DNA of 64,000 nucleotides from Gentiana macrophylla (GCA_026214975.1 CM047808.1:2594073-2658072), one strand, 5' to 3'. Shown: positions 47,033 to 57,974, counted from the first letter of the stretch. A program made the numbers and translations. Notes: generated by a model from the sequence alone, not told the origin.

Positions 47033-47582
47033 ACCAAACGGTTGCCTAGTGTTTGTTTTTGTTTTTTTTTCTGTGTTTAATTGTTTTTGTTCTTGTTTTA
47101 GGTAGATTTTAATTAGGTAATTAGGGTTTTAGTTAGGGTTTAAGGTCGTCTCTTTATAGTTCCCTTGTGATTAGTTCTTTCTTTCTATCTGTTTTCTGTC
47201 TTTCTGTTTTTCTTTTTTCTCCCCATCTTTTTCCTGCTGTTTCTCTCCGTTCCTGCTTCGTTTTTCTACTTCCAAACGGGCGTCTAGACCAGTGGACGCC
47301 CGTCAGTTCTAAATTTCTTGACTCTGAACCGTTTTTAACTTGTCGGACGAGCGTCCATCCAATTTGGACGTCCGTCCAGTTCTTCAACTGATCAGACAGC
47401 GTTTGGACTTCCAGGCGCCCGTCTCAATTTTTTAAGCGAGGCGCCCGTCGGTTTTACGGGCGTCCGTGCATTCCACATCTTAACTAATTTTATTTCTTTT
47501 TCTTTTATTAGGCTTTAATTTTTAGTTTAGGTTCTTAATTTCTTCATTTTTGGGCTTCTACCACCTGATTTTGGTTCGGTTT

Positions 47583-49285
47583 ATGCAAACTCGAAGTCAA
47601 AAGAGACCATTATTGTATACCCCTGACTTAGAGCGGACCATATTCCGGCCAAACAGGCGGAAAATCCGTTCGGCGGCTCCTACGAAGAAGCCGATCAAGA
47701 TCAGAGGATCGTTTAGCGAAGAATTGAAAACTTCATAATCATGGCTGTCGAAGATAGGCGTCGTTGGCGGACTACGCCATGCCAGGCGAAGTAAAAGTCA
47801 ACCCGGCTATTGTTATCCCGGACCATAAGCGCACTGAACCGAGCTAAAGCCGGGACTCATTCGAGATGATGCGGCATGCATCTATTTTCCACGGTTATCG
47901 GTCGAGAGAATCCCCCATACTCACTTACACATCGTTCTTAGAGATATGCGGTACTACACGTCAAGGAGTAAGTGAGGATGCAATAAAATGGCTAAAGCTG
48001 TTCCCATTTTCTCTAAAGGAGAAGCTAAAGAGTGGTATACCTCTCTCCCATTGAATCTATTACCACTTGGGCCGAACTCGGAAAAGAGTTTTGAGTCAAT
48101 ACTTCCCACCTTCAAAAGCATTGGTGTTTAAGCGAGATATTCACTTTCTACGAAAGAGAATGAATCCTTTTCGAGTGTTGGAAAGATTCAAGTCTCTGCT
48201 TAGAAAGTGTCCCCACCATGGCTTGCCTTTGCAAAGGCAAGTCAACACTTTTTAGTGGATTGACCGAGCTTACAAAGGCATGGTCAATAGTTCATCAGTG
48301 GGGCATTTTTGAAGAAAAGCGCTTTGATGAGGGGTGGGCCTTTGTTCGAGGACATTGCCAAATATAACTATGCTCCCTCTTATCAAGCAATTCAAGCACC
48401 TCCTCCTCCTAAGGTTGAGGAAATAAACGTGCAAAGTTTGATCGCCATGCTGCAGAAGCAGATGTCAACTTCTCATGTTTCAAATCAAATGAATCAAACT
48501 TCCTCCTGTCCACAGAACTCCCGGAGTTCGTATTGTTGAAAGCTATTTGATCGCCACATGGCGGCGTGTCAATTCAATCCCCCCGCACCTTATCAAGTGA
48601 ATCTTTGTTCATGATTATGGGCGGTGTAATCAAGTCACATGTCGAATTGTGGCGACGGGTGGGGCACACATCTAGATTCGTCCTATGAGCAGGCGAGAAT
48701 CTTTGAAATAAATGCATTCTATGGCCAGAACAATCAAAGGTTCAATCAGTTTTCTGGCCAGAATAATCTCCAAAACCAAGGGTTTAATCAATCTTCAAGT
48801 TTCAATCCAAATTCTAATTTCAATCAGAATCAAAACTTCAATAAAAACCCGGTTTTCCTCGAACGAAATTCAGTTTTCCAATTCTAATCAAAGGTTCAAT
48901 CAGAATTGGCCCGCCAATTCAAATCCTGCTGTCCAAAGTCGGCCCAGCCAGCCCTATTCTCAGAACCCCCAAACTTCTCAAGGCCCCTCAAGTGATATCA
49001 AAGCTCAATGGGACTCCTTTAGGGAGGAGCAAAATAGATCAATGAAAAATCTTGAGAGACAAATTGGGCAACTGGCTGAGCAGTTAGTTTCAAGACCCCC
49101 AGGGCAACTGCCCAGTTTCACTGAGAAAAATCCAAAGGGCGGTCAAGTTGCTCAAACCGACTTGAACAATGGCCAATGTACTGACCTCGTACCATCAATT
49201 CCATACGATAGAGAGGAGGCAAGTGCAATGAATCTAAGAAGTGGTACTCAAGTTAGTGGTCCTTCCCACCAGGGAAACCACTAGC
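47583..49285 (+). pseudogene. Athila gag of element B
   Basis: It starts MQTRSQKRPLLYTPDLERTI, typical of Athila gag. The capsid domain is spread over three frames (GVSEDAIKWLKLFPFSLK; SQYFPPSKALVFKRDIHFLR; VLERFKSLLRKCPHHGLPLQ). An Asn/Gln/Phe-rich stretch (48710-48890, many NQ/FNQ) precedes the conserved C-terminus NRSMKNLERQIGQLAEQLVS, then LPSFTEKNPKG (to 49135). The untranslated leader 47270-47470 also holds GGGCGTC/GACGCCC inverted motifs resembling those in the LTR. Confidence 0.88.
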
Positions 49286-49599
49286 CCCTCCTGCCATTGT
49301 TAAGGCAGGAGGGGAAGCTGATCACCTACACTCCCCTTGGCCGAAAGAAAATACTCGGGTGGTGATCCACGAGAGGTGAAAAAGCGAAAGTCCTCGGTGG
49401 TTGAACCACGAGGAATGAAGAATCAAGTGGAAGTCGGGAGGCTAATCCACGACTAATAAAAAAGATTGAAAAAGCATTCGGTGGAAAGATCTGGAAGACA
49501 AAAGTGTCGGTGCATCTTGAAGAAAGTCTTTTACGAGAATGATCTAAAAGCTTCCATTTCCACCAAGAAAGAGCAACATCCCTTTGAGTGAAGATAAGA

Positions 49600-50340
49600 A
49601 GTATGAAAAGGTCTTTGAATCTTTTGAAAAATACTCGAGTTAATCTTCCATTATCCGAGGTCTTGGTTGAAATGCCTAAGTATACAAAATTCATCAAGGA
49701 TGTTGTTTCTTGAAAAGGAGGTTGTCGGACATGGAGAGGTGATTGGTGAGGATTGTTCAATGATAAATTATGAAGACCTACCAACCAAGAGAGGTGACCT
49801 GGAAAGTTCGGTGCTTACGGTGTTAATGGGAGGCTGGTCTTCCCAAACTCTTTGTGTGACCTGGGTGCATCTATAAGCCTCATGCCATTGTACGCATTGT
49901 GCAAGCAAGTGGGTTTAATTGATCTTCTAGAACCCACTACCATGAATTTGCAATTGATAGATCTTCTAAGAAAGCGCGGGAATCTTAAAAGACATACTAG
50001 TTCAAATTGATAGATTTACCTTTCCCGTCGGTAGTACGTCTAGACATTGAAAAGGATGAAAATGTTCCCTGATTCTTGGAAGACCTTTTTTACGTCTCTG
50101 ACTAGAGCCCTCATTAGCTGCGATGGTGGGCGGTGGCGATACATGTTGGTGACCAGGAAGTGAGCTATAATGTCTCCAAATCCATTCAAGTACCATCTGG
50201 CCCTCCAACCGGTTTTTCCATTGAGGATACGTCTGATGACTTCGATGATTTGATGGAAAAGCAAGTCATGCATTTATTACAAGCTGAATTTGAGCGATTG
50301 GTTGATAATTTGAATAATCATGGTGTGGTAAGTCTAGAAG
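49600..50340 (+). pseudogene. Aspartic protease region of element B
   Basis: The segment GDLESSVLTVLMGG, then (frame change) LCDLGASISLMPLYALCKQV (about 49850-49905) has the D(L)GAS active site. Further frames give RFTFPVGST and, about 50060, ENVPxFLE (from VILGRPFL, now altered). HVGDQEVSYNVSKSIQ... (about 50135) is the usual segment before the RT. Several frameshifts. Confidence 0.75.
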
Positions 50341-50359
50341 CGGTTAGAATTTGAATTTA

Positions 50360-51990
50360 AGGATGAGTTGTTGAAAGGAGAAACTTTGGCGGTGGGACCA
50401 CTAAGCAAACTCAGCGATGTTGAGTTGAAAGGTGGAGAGCTCAAATCAAGTTTAAGACCCCCTACTGATTTGGTTTTGAAGCCGTTGCCTAAACATCTTA
50501 AGTATGTGTTTTTAAGAGAAGGTGACAAGCTTCCTTTGATTATATCTGCCAAGCTGTCTCGTTTAGAGGAAATGAAATTAATCAACTTCTTGAGAAAAAA
50601 TGAAAAAGCCTTTGGATGGCAAGTAGGAGATATCAGAGGGATATCTCCCGACATCTGTATGCATAAGATCAAGACTAATGAGGGTGCGAAATGTGTTAGA
50701 TAGCCCCAGAGGAGGCTCAACCCTCATATGCAAGAGGTGGTTAAGAAAGAAATCATCAAACTTACGGACATGGGAATCATTTATGCCATGGCCCGATAGT
50801 GAATGGGTTTCCCGACTCAGGTAGTTCCCAAAAAGGTGGAATTACGATTGAGAAGAATGAGAAGGGATAGGAAATAGCGTTGAGACTTGTCACTTTGGTT
50901 CTGATGCATCGATTATCGAAAGCTCAATGAAGTAACCATGAAAGATCATTTCCCCTTCCATTCATTGACCCGGATGCTTGGCGTCGGCGAGGCGCGCGAT
51001 TCTGCGCTTCTGGATGGATATTCAGGATATTTTCAAATACCCATTGATCCGGTGACCAAGAAAAGACCACTTTCACACCGCCTTATGGTACATTCGCTTA
51101 CGCGAATGCCATTTGGTCTCTGCAATGCCTGAGCTACATTTCAAAGATGTATCTTTGGCTATCTTTGACGGGCTAGTAGAAAAGTGTATGGAAATCTTTA
51201 TGGGCGATTTTTAGGTCTTTGGTGATCCTTCGACATTTGTCTTGACAATCTAGATCAAGTGTTATCCAGATGTGTGGAAAAGAACTTAGTGCTCAATTGG
51301 GAAAAATGCCATTTCATGGTTGATGAGGGAATATTTCTTGGCCACAAAATCTCCGCCAAAGGTATAGAAGTTGACAGGGCAAAAGTAGAAGCTATCGAGA
51401 AGATGAGTTATCCTAAGAATGTGCGTGAAGTGAGAGGCTTTCTTGGACATGTCGGTTTTCTGAGAAGATTCATTCAAGACTTCTCCAGGATAGCCAAGCC
51501 CACATCTACTTTACTTAAGGAAGGCGTTGAGTTCGATTTCGATGAAAGCGCAAGCAAGCGTTTGAGGAGCTTAAGAACCGTTTAATCTCGCTCCAATTCT
51601 TATATCGCTTTATTTGGAATCTACCTTTTGAGCTTATATGCGACGCATCAAACTATGCGGTTAGGTTTGTTTTAGGACAAAGAATCAAGGAAATTCCACC
51701 AATCTATTATGCCCGATCCACACGTTGAATCCTTCTCAAGTTAACTATACTACTAACGAAAAGGAATTATTGGCGAAGTCTTTGCTATGGACAAGTTTCG
51801 TAGTTACTTGTTAGGAGCTCAAGTGGTTGTGTGGATTGATCACGGCGCTGCGGTATCTGATGACTAAGAAAGAGGCCAAACCGTGCCTACTGCGTTGGAT
51901 ACTGATCCTACAAGAGTTTGACGTTCAAATTAAAGACAAAAAGGGTAGTGAAAACGTCGTGGCGGATCATGAAAAGGATGATCCGGATGA
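50360..51990 (+). pseudogene. Gypsy reverse transcriptase and RNase H of element B
   Basis: ELKSSLRPPTDLVLKPLPKHLKYVFL and FLRKNEKAFGWQVGDIRGISP lead into RT. RT blocks: KPQRRLNPHMQEVVKKEIIK (with a stop before it), DGYSGYFQIPIDP (51012), THRFSHRLM...FGLCNA. The catalytic box FMDDF is FMGDF at about 51197-51211. LNWEKCHFMVDEGIFLGHKIS (about 51293) and GFLGHVGFLRRFIQDFSRIAKP follow intact. RNase H: CDASNYAV (about 51640), NYTTNEKELL, and later [15 protein letters not shown] (51875). Inactive: a substitution in the catalytic box plus frameshifts. Confidence 0.85.
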
Positions 51991-51999
51991 TATAGATCT

Positions 52000-53575
52000 T
52001 TACTTTCCTCAGAGAACATTATGCTTATCGATGATTTGCGCTCAGGATGTTCCATGGTATTCTTCCATTGTCAATTACCTTCATTCCCGATATCTCGATC
52101 GAATTGTCCTATCGGGAGAAGAAAAAGTTCTTCTCGATTTGAAATCTTCGTTTGGGATGAACCTTATCTACATTTAAGATCTGTAAAGATGGTCCGCTTA
52201 GAAGATGTGTTCCGAGAATCGAGGCGTAGCGATATTATTGAGCAGTGCCACAGTGGACCCACTGGAGGTCACTTTGGTCCTTGGAAAACCGTTGCTAAGA
52301 TCTTCCAATCCGGTTTCTATTGGCCTACGATCTTTAAAGATACAGAAGCTTTCTGTAAAGCGTGTGATAGATGCCAAAGAACCGGTACTCTGACAAGGCG
52401 TTTTGACATGCCATTGAAACCCATCTTAGAATGCGAAGTCTTTGATGTATGGGGTATCGATTTTATGGGACCATTCCCATCATCTTGTGGTAACAAATAC
52501 ATCTTAGTCTGCGTGGATTACGTGTCGAAATGGGTGGAGGCTCAAGCCACTTCTCACAATGATCATAAGACGGTCATGAAATTCTTAAAAAAGAACATCT
52601 TCATGAGATTTGGATGTCCACGTGCCTTGATTAGTGATGAAGGGACACATTTACGCAAACCGACCCTTAGAAAGTGCTTGAAAAGTATGGTGTTCGTCAT
52701 AAGGCGGCACACCATATCATCCGATGACTAGTGGTCGAGGTTGAAAGAAGCAACCAAAGCATAAAGAAAATCTGGAAAAAAAGCGTCAATAGTCATAGAA
52801 AAGTCTAGAGTTTGAAATTGGATGATGTCTTGTGGGCGTCTGAGAACCGCCTATAAGACTCTATGGGTTCATCTCCATATCAAATGGTTTATGGTAAGCC
52901 ATGTCATCGCGATCGAGTTAGAGCATAGAGCTTATTGGGCTACAAAGTTTACGAACTTTGATTCCCAATCTTGTAGTAAGCATCGACCGCAATGATTTGC
53001 ATGAGTTGGACGAAGTCGGACTCAGGCCTACGAAAGTGCCAGGATCGATAAGGAAAAGAGCGAAACTCCTTCACGATGCTAAAATCAAGAAGCGAGAATT
53101 TCAAGTCGGGGAACAAGTTCTTTTGTATAATTCAGGCTACATCTGTTTCTGGAAAGTTAAGAACACGATGGTCGGTCCGTTTGAGATTCTCCAAATTATT
53201 CCGGGAGGCGTTCTAGAACTACGCGGTTATGGTGACCAACCGTTTCGAGTAAATGGTCAAAGGTGTAAGTACTACATTGGTGAACCCAAGGAAAAGCCTT
53301 TGATTGTTCGTTTCCTCGATATCCTCGGGTGTGGTACTAGAGAAATCGAAGATTTTGACGAGTTTTCACCCGACCTGTTTTCAGAGGATGACGGTAGTGG
53401 TCGATCTGAAGAAGTTCTAGCAGGAAGTTGGGATATGGAAGAGTATGAGAGGGAGCGTCAGCTGAAACGTCATCAGAAGACTCAGAAGAAGAAGAAGTCG
53501 ACCATGGGGCGGTTTAAGCGTATTTGGAAATCTATCAAAGATTTCACCCCGTGTGTTAAGTGTTGTTTGTGAGCG
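52000..53575 (+). pseudogene. Gypsy integrase of element B
   Basis: An intact stretch of 236 codons (52021-52731) includes the H2C2 zinc domain ([20 protein letters not shown]...CDRCQRTG), the first Asp in [31 protein letters not shown] and the second Asp in [10 protein letters not shown]. The region carrying the catalytic Glu (52735-52960) is scrambled. A 204-codon frame (52958-53572) gives the C-terminal part: KLLHDAKIKKREFQVGEQVL, VGPFEI, then an acidic/basic tail. No chromodomain is seen, as expected for Athila. Confidence 0.88.
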
Positions 53576-53786
53576 AACCATCGACCCAAGTCTACGAGGT
53601 AGTGGGTGCGCGAGAAAAGTTAAATGGCTTTGATCGGTGACCTTAAACTGTGTCGAGCTAGATGAGTTTCTCCTGCAAGCTTATGATTGTTCGGCGAAGT
53701 ATAAGGAGAAGACCAAGATGCTTCACGACAAGTTGATTAATACTCTCCTTCACTTATTTCAAGGAAAGCTTGATTAATACTATCCT
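53576..53786. other. Remnant between element B integrase and element A 3' LTR
   Basis: About 210 bp contain a short direct repeat (GCTTGATTAATAC / GTTGATTAATAC at about 53731 and 53768). The expected 3' LTR of element B, and the U3 half of element A's 3' LTR, are missing. A deletion junction lies here. Confidence 0.55.
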
Positions 53787-54563
53787 TCATTGTTCTTAGT
53801 TTAATTTCAATTCTTAATTCCTTTGTTAGCATAATTATGAGTAGCTAATTAGTTGTGTGGCGAATTATGTGAAAGCAAGTGAAAACTCTAGGGGATGAGA
53901 TAGGGAGTTGTGTAGTGCATAAGATCATGTTTAAGCGATTAATCCATGTCCTAAAACTTATTATCACAACTTTGAATTAGATTGATCACCTAGTTCACTG
54001 TCACACACATCGAACTTATAGATGTATTTTGCGGTGAGATGTGGGAAAAGGGTTTTGGGATCGTTGCGTAGATTCGGTCTAGTTGTTAGGACCCGTTTCC
54101 AATCTGAGAGGTTTGTCATTGTTGTTCGAGCAACTCTACAGACCTTAATCATGTTAGGATAATCGGTTTTAAAAGGAGAGTCGGTTAACTTCACATAGGG
54201 TGATTAGATTGAGTTGTTCGGTCTAATCACTAGAATTAGGAGTTGGCATCCGTGGATGTCATAAAACTATTTTGGATAGGTAGGGACGATTAAGACACGC
54301 TCCTGTTAAGTCCTTCCAAAGGGTAAAAGTAACCCGTGGGATCATAGTTCGGTTATACCCGTTAATCCCTAGTTAAACACCGTTAAGTATAATTGTTTAT
54401 TTCTATACTAGTATAAGACCTTTCCACCTTTGATTGGCTCGAACCAAGTTACACGTCGACTTTGGTACTTAGACTTACTCTCGTGGATTCGACCTTGTGA
54501 CCACTATATTCCCGTTGGCCCGATACAATCGGTGAAAGTTAGCGGTTAAGTATTTTGCTATCA
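53787..54563 (+). repeat. Partial 3' LTR of element A (R-U5 half)
   Basis: TTCATTGTTCTTAGTTTAATTTC through TATTTTGCTATCA matches 41484-42264 almost base for base with small indels. The GCGGGCGTTTGC-containing U3 half present in the 5' LTR is absent. Confidence 0.9.
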
Positions 54564-54582
54564 AAAAACAACAATGAAATAC

Positions 54583-54584
<2 letters not shown>

Positions 54585-54644
<60 letters not shown>
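54585..54644. repeat. (TA)n microsatellite in the hAT-like right arm
   Basis: About 30 TA units, followed by AAATTTGGGTTGG of the right arm. Confidence 0.95.
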
Positions 54645-54647
<3 letters not shown>

Positions 54648-54829
54648 TTGGGTTGGTTAATTTGGATTGGATTGGGTGTAATTAAAATTATCGAAACCAA
54701 CCCAATTCAATTCGGTTTGGTTCCAAACCAAACCAATTCATTTGGTTTGTTATTGGTTTGGTTAATTCGGATTGGTTTGGATCGGTTTACGGTTTGAATT
54801 GGTTTACTGAGTTATTTTGCTCGGCCTTA

Positions 54830-55279
54830 CCTTATTGATAGAAAGTGCATTGATGGTCATTGCATGTACTAGGAGGATCCCTTATTGCTTGGTCATCAAG
54901 AAACAACAAGTAGTTTCAAGATCCTCAATGAGAATCCGAGTCTGAGATCCTTGCACATGCCTCTGCTGATGTTATGTGGTTGAAGACCTTGATGTCCGAA
55001 CTTGGTGTTTTGTCCAAACAAGTTCTGTTTTGTCTTGTGACAACAATACAGTGCAAACTCTACGGCTTATAATCCGGTATTCCATGCATGAACTAAACAC
55101 ATTGAAATAAATGCACATATTGTTAGGAGTCAAGTTCTCAAAGGAGATGTTAAAGTGGAGTACATTGCATCTGAGATCGGCCGGTGATATTTTGACCAAA
55201 GCTTTGCCCAAGTCCAAGTTTCAAGTTTTTAAGTCCAAAATCAATGTGGGAATCTCCTATTTCGTTTGAGGGGGCTGTT
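54830..55279 (+). pseudogene. Copia RNase H, C-terminal part, and polypurine tract
   Basis: The Copia reading resumes: DRKCIDGHCMY, then in other frames SLIAWSSRKQQVVSRSS-like sequence, SADVMWLKTLMSELGVLS-like sequence, and GDILTKALPKSKFQVFKSKI-like sequence near the end (about 55190-55240). These are the standard Copia RNase H blocks. The polypurine tract TTGAGGGGGCTGTT directly precedes the 3' LTR. Confidence 0.82.
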
Positions 55280-55460
55280 TGAGTATTGTGGTGTGACTAT
55301 TCTACCCCTGAGTTAGTTTGTTAGATTCTGTGATCTTGTACTAACCTATCATAGTGTTACATGTGTCAAGGTTGTTAAATCTTCTGTATAAGGTTGATAT
55401 TCCATCCATTATACTGATTATGCTGGAATGAACAAATATTTCCTACTTTGTTAGTTTCTA
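55280..55460 (+). repeat. Copia 3' LTR
   Basis: TGAGTATTGTGGTGTGAC to TTAGTTTCTA, matching 35750-35931 with a few substitutions and small indels. Confidence 0.88.
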
Positions 55461-55598
55461 TCTTTTAGATATATAATTTATCTTCCACTCAACAAAAAAA
55501 AAAGATATATAATTTATCACTTTTAATTTCAATTAATCAGGGTTTGAGTTTTTTATTCATTTGTTGTATGTTGTAAACGTATTCATGCGATCATTTCA

Positions 55599-56235
55599 AT
55601 GGTTATTCCTCCTGCAAGAGCTCGAGTGGACTATGATAACATAATTAAGTTCCTTTTGATCGGTGACAACAGTTCGTTCTTCACTCATTTTCTATTTTAT
55701 TATTTGTTTCAGGTTGTTTTTTTAAGAAGATTTCATCTTGGTTTTAAGAATGCTTACAGTTTATGTAGAAACTCTTGCATGATGTGCTTGATTTGCAGGC
55801 TCAAATGAATTTTTCAGCGCAAGTAATTGGAATAATGATCGTTTTATTCTTGGTTCGGACTAAAATCATTGAAGTGAGCCGAATTTTTATTTGTTGGGAT
55901 TCAATATTTGTGATCAATTTTGTTTTATCTTTCCTTTCTGTGTTATGCTGCTGCCTGCAGCTAATATGAAGTTACAGATATCTATGTTGTATATGCTGCA
56001 GTTTGTGTATTAATTGTTCAGAAAATTCTACTTATATGTTCATTGTTCAAGTTTTTCCTTTTCTGTTGCTCATCTTTCTGTAAGTTTGCAGTGGATGGTG
56101 GTATCATGCATGATGTTATTTGAGTTTGATAATCCTTTGGAATGGTTACAATTTTCACTAATAGTACTCTTTTTTTTTTCTTTTTTTCCGGATACGAAAG
56201 GTTCAACACATACACTAATTATGCCTCAGGCGGGG
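55599..56235 (+). pseudogene. Rab GTPase (RABE/Rab8-like) first-exon relic
   Basis: The ATG at 55599 gives MVIPPARARVDYDNIIKFLL followed by IGDN. This matches the highly conserved N-terminus of plant RABE1/Rab8 GTPases (PPARARxDYDxLIKLLLIGDS), up to where the first intron normally falls. A CAG acceptor at about 55710 is followed by GTTGTTTTTTTAAGAAGATTTCATC, which may be the worn G1/P-loop exon (CLLRRFS), but the GKS/T motif is gone. No further G motifs (DTAGQE, NKxD) are visible before the solo LTR. This is a truncated, dead gene copy next to the Copia 3' border. Confidence 0.7.
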
Positions 56236-57841
56236 TGTTAAGGGTGATTTTATACGTTTTATAAGGATATATTTTATGTCAATATTCCCCATATTCTTAG
56301 GATTTTCATAGAAATCGAGCTTATAATCGATTAATTGAGTAAATAGTGTTTCTAATAAGTTAAATTGCAAAACGTAGCGATTTATGTGTTTAAATCATGA
56401 TTTTATATTATTTTAGGATTGTGTTACGCTTTGGTATGTTTTTCCTACATTGTAGATACACATTGTTGATGGAAAGGATGATTTTAAAGAGATGAATTCA
56501 GTGGAAAATCCCGAAATATACTAAATGTCTGACGGGCTAATCAAAAAGCGTTTTCGAAGAAGAGTCCTTAATGAAAGTTGTAGAGTTTTCCGAGAGCTTT
56601 TTTATGACATTCGGATCATAATTTTTGGAGGTCTACAACTCAAGATATGAATTTTTTAAGTTTTATTCCAATAAATATTCCATGCGAGCAAATTCGATTC
56701 GAGTCTTGAGGAAGCTGTTGCAGGCGTTCAAGGTGGTAGGTGGCGTCCAGGAGCGAATAATCTGAGAGAGTTCGACTTGGCGCAAGCGCACGCGTTCGGC
56801 TCCGTCCAAGCACTTCGAACGAGCGTCCAGGCTTTCAGACTTGCGTCCAAGGCCGTATTCAGCAAAACCGACTTAGGTTACTGTAGCAGCCGACTTAGTT
56901 TTATTATAAATAGCAGCAGCCCCAAACCCTAATGACACACAATATTCCTGCGGCAAAAAACACGATGAGCAAAGCCCCTTCTTGAGAGTCAAGGCGGTCA
57001 CCCGAGCCTTGTGCTCGAGTGATCCGGGTTAGATTAGGATGTCGTTTTCTTCCGTTTTCGATTCATGGATTCAATCATGTACCAAACTACGTGAGTTTAT
57101 TTATTTAATTTATTCAGTCCTTATTCGTTTTTTATGATCTTTAATTGATTTTGTATCTTTCTTTGATTATGATGTTATGTGTGAACTTTATCGAGAGATT
57201 GGTTTGCGATTGATAGTTACAACATACGAAAGTTGCGTAAACTAGATCACCATAGAAAGATAGGATTTTTAATCATTAATGATGACAAGTTAATCGGTTA
57301 ATTATCTAGGTTGTTAGGTTTCAAATACGAGAGTTAACTTGAATCTACACCTTCGTTTTGTATGGAATATCGGTCTCAACATTCGAGAGAGAGAGATTGA
57401 TAAATTGAATTCACTACGAGAGTAGGATTTCATAGCTTGAGAATCTACAGATTCACTAAGAGATTAGGGGTTTGTGTCTCGTGTAAAGGTGAAACCACAA
57501 TTTGAATTAAAATCATGAGATGAACTAGGATTGAAATCACTTGGTTTGTGCACTGTTTGATCCCATGTATCTTTAGTTTAGTTTAGGTTGTGTTATTTTA
57601 TTTCGTAGGTTAGATTTATTTTAATTGCTCTTTCGTTTATTTTATTTGTTCTTTCGTTTATTCGTTTTTCCTAAGTAACAATTGAAAGGAATTAGTGGAA
57701 TTAGATTCAACATCCCGATTCCCTGTGGATCGACCATGTACTTACCCTACTATGCTATCAACTACCCGATATTTGGTCGGTTAGGAGTTAGTTTGCATGT
57801 TAAGTATAGGTTTATAAATTTTCTTTTGTTTTTATGATGCA
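56236..57841 (+). repeat. Solo LTR of the element-B (Athila-like) family
   Basis: It begins TGTTAAGGGTGATTTTATAC like 45487 and is collinear with that LTR over about 1.6 kb: GTCTGACGGG, GGCGTCCAGGAG, AACGAGCGTCCAGG, TATAAATAGCAGC (TATA, about 56905), AGATCACCAT, ending near GATGCA. No PBS, gag or second LTR is adjacent, so it arose by LTR-LTR recombination. It differs a lot from 45487-47008. It contains an extra block at about 56575-56660. Confidence 0.7.
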
Positions 57842-57844
57842 AAA

Positions 57845-57930
57845 TCCTCCCAACACGGGGCTCGAACCCAGGTCGTCTTGCCAGTGTATAGCCTAACTAA
57901 CCGCTAAGTCGATGCTCTAATTAATAGTAC
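57845..57930 (-). repeat. tRNA-derived SINE-like sequence
   Basis: On the minus strand a box-A-like TTAGCGGTTAGTTAGG (57892-57907) is followed 24 bp later by box B GGTTCGAGCCC (57858-57868), the internal RNA polymerase III promoter of tRNA genes. The flanking arms do not pair into an acceptor stem, so it is not a functional tRNA. It is better read as a tRNA-related SINE head or tRNA pseudogene, abutting the solo LTR end. Confidence 0.55.
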
Positions 57931-57974
57931 TTCACTTAGTTCAAAGAAAAAAGATTACTCTTATTACAATGAGA

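Larger units (their letters stand above)
40576..54563 (+). mobile_element. Athila-like Gypsy element A (outer), interrupted by element B
   Basis: 5' LTR 40576-42264, PBS TGGCGCCGTTACCGGGA (42272-42288), gag (42540-44960) and protease (to about 45480) are followed by the LTR of a second element. A partial 3' LTR is at 53787-54563. AAAAA at 40571-40575 and 54564-54568 is a plausible 5-bp TSD. The tRNA-Asp-type PBS (TGGCGCCGTT...) and gag type are those of Athila/Tat elements. Its pol was apparently lost together with the 3' end of element B. Confidence 0.75.
40026..54829 (+). mobile_element. hAT-like non-autonomous element inserted in Copia RNase H, itself split
   Basis: Left tip TAGGGCTGAGC and reverse-complemented right tip TAAGGCCGAGC match over 11 bp with two differences. 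The arms (40026-40575 and 54569-54829) are full of GGTTTGG/CCAAACC runs and contain no ORF. Joined across the Gypsy insertion they give about 0.8 kb. An 8-bp TSD expected for hAT is not visible (GTTGCTGC left, CCTTATTG right), although the Copia reading frame resumes on both sides. Confidence 0.65.
35750..55460 (+). mobile_element. Copia LTR retrotransposon, split by nested insertions
   Basis: LTRs (35750-35931 and 55280-55460) are about 181 bp and closely similar. They bracket a PBS, gag-pol remains in Copia order (gag, protease, integrase, reverse transcriptase, RNase H) and a polypurine tract, TTGAGGGGGCTGTT, at 55266-55279. RNase H is interrupted at about 40025 and resumes at about 54830. 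Without the insert the element would be about 4.9 kb, normal for plant Copia. Stops and frameshifts occur throughout. No clear TSD was found at the outer borders. Confidence 0.9.

Noticed and set aside
57845..57930. Functional tRNA gene
   Set aside because: Box A and box B are present but the acceptor and anticodon stems do not pair, so only a tRNA-derived repeat is supported.
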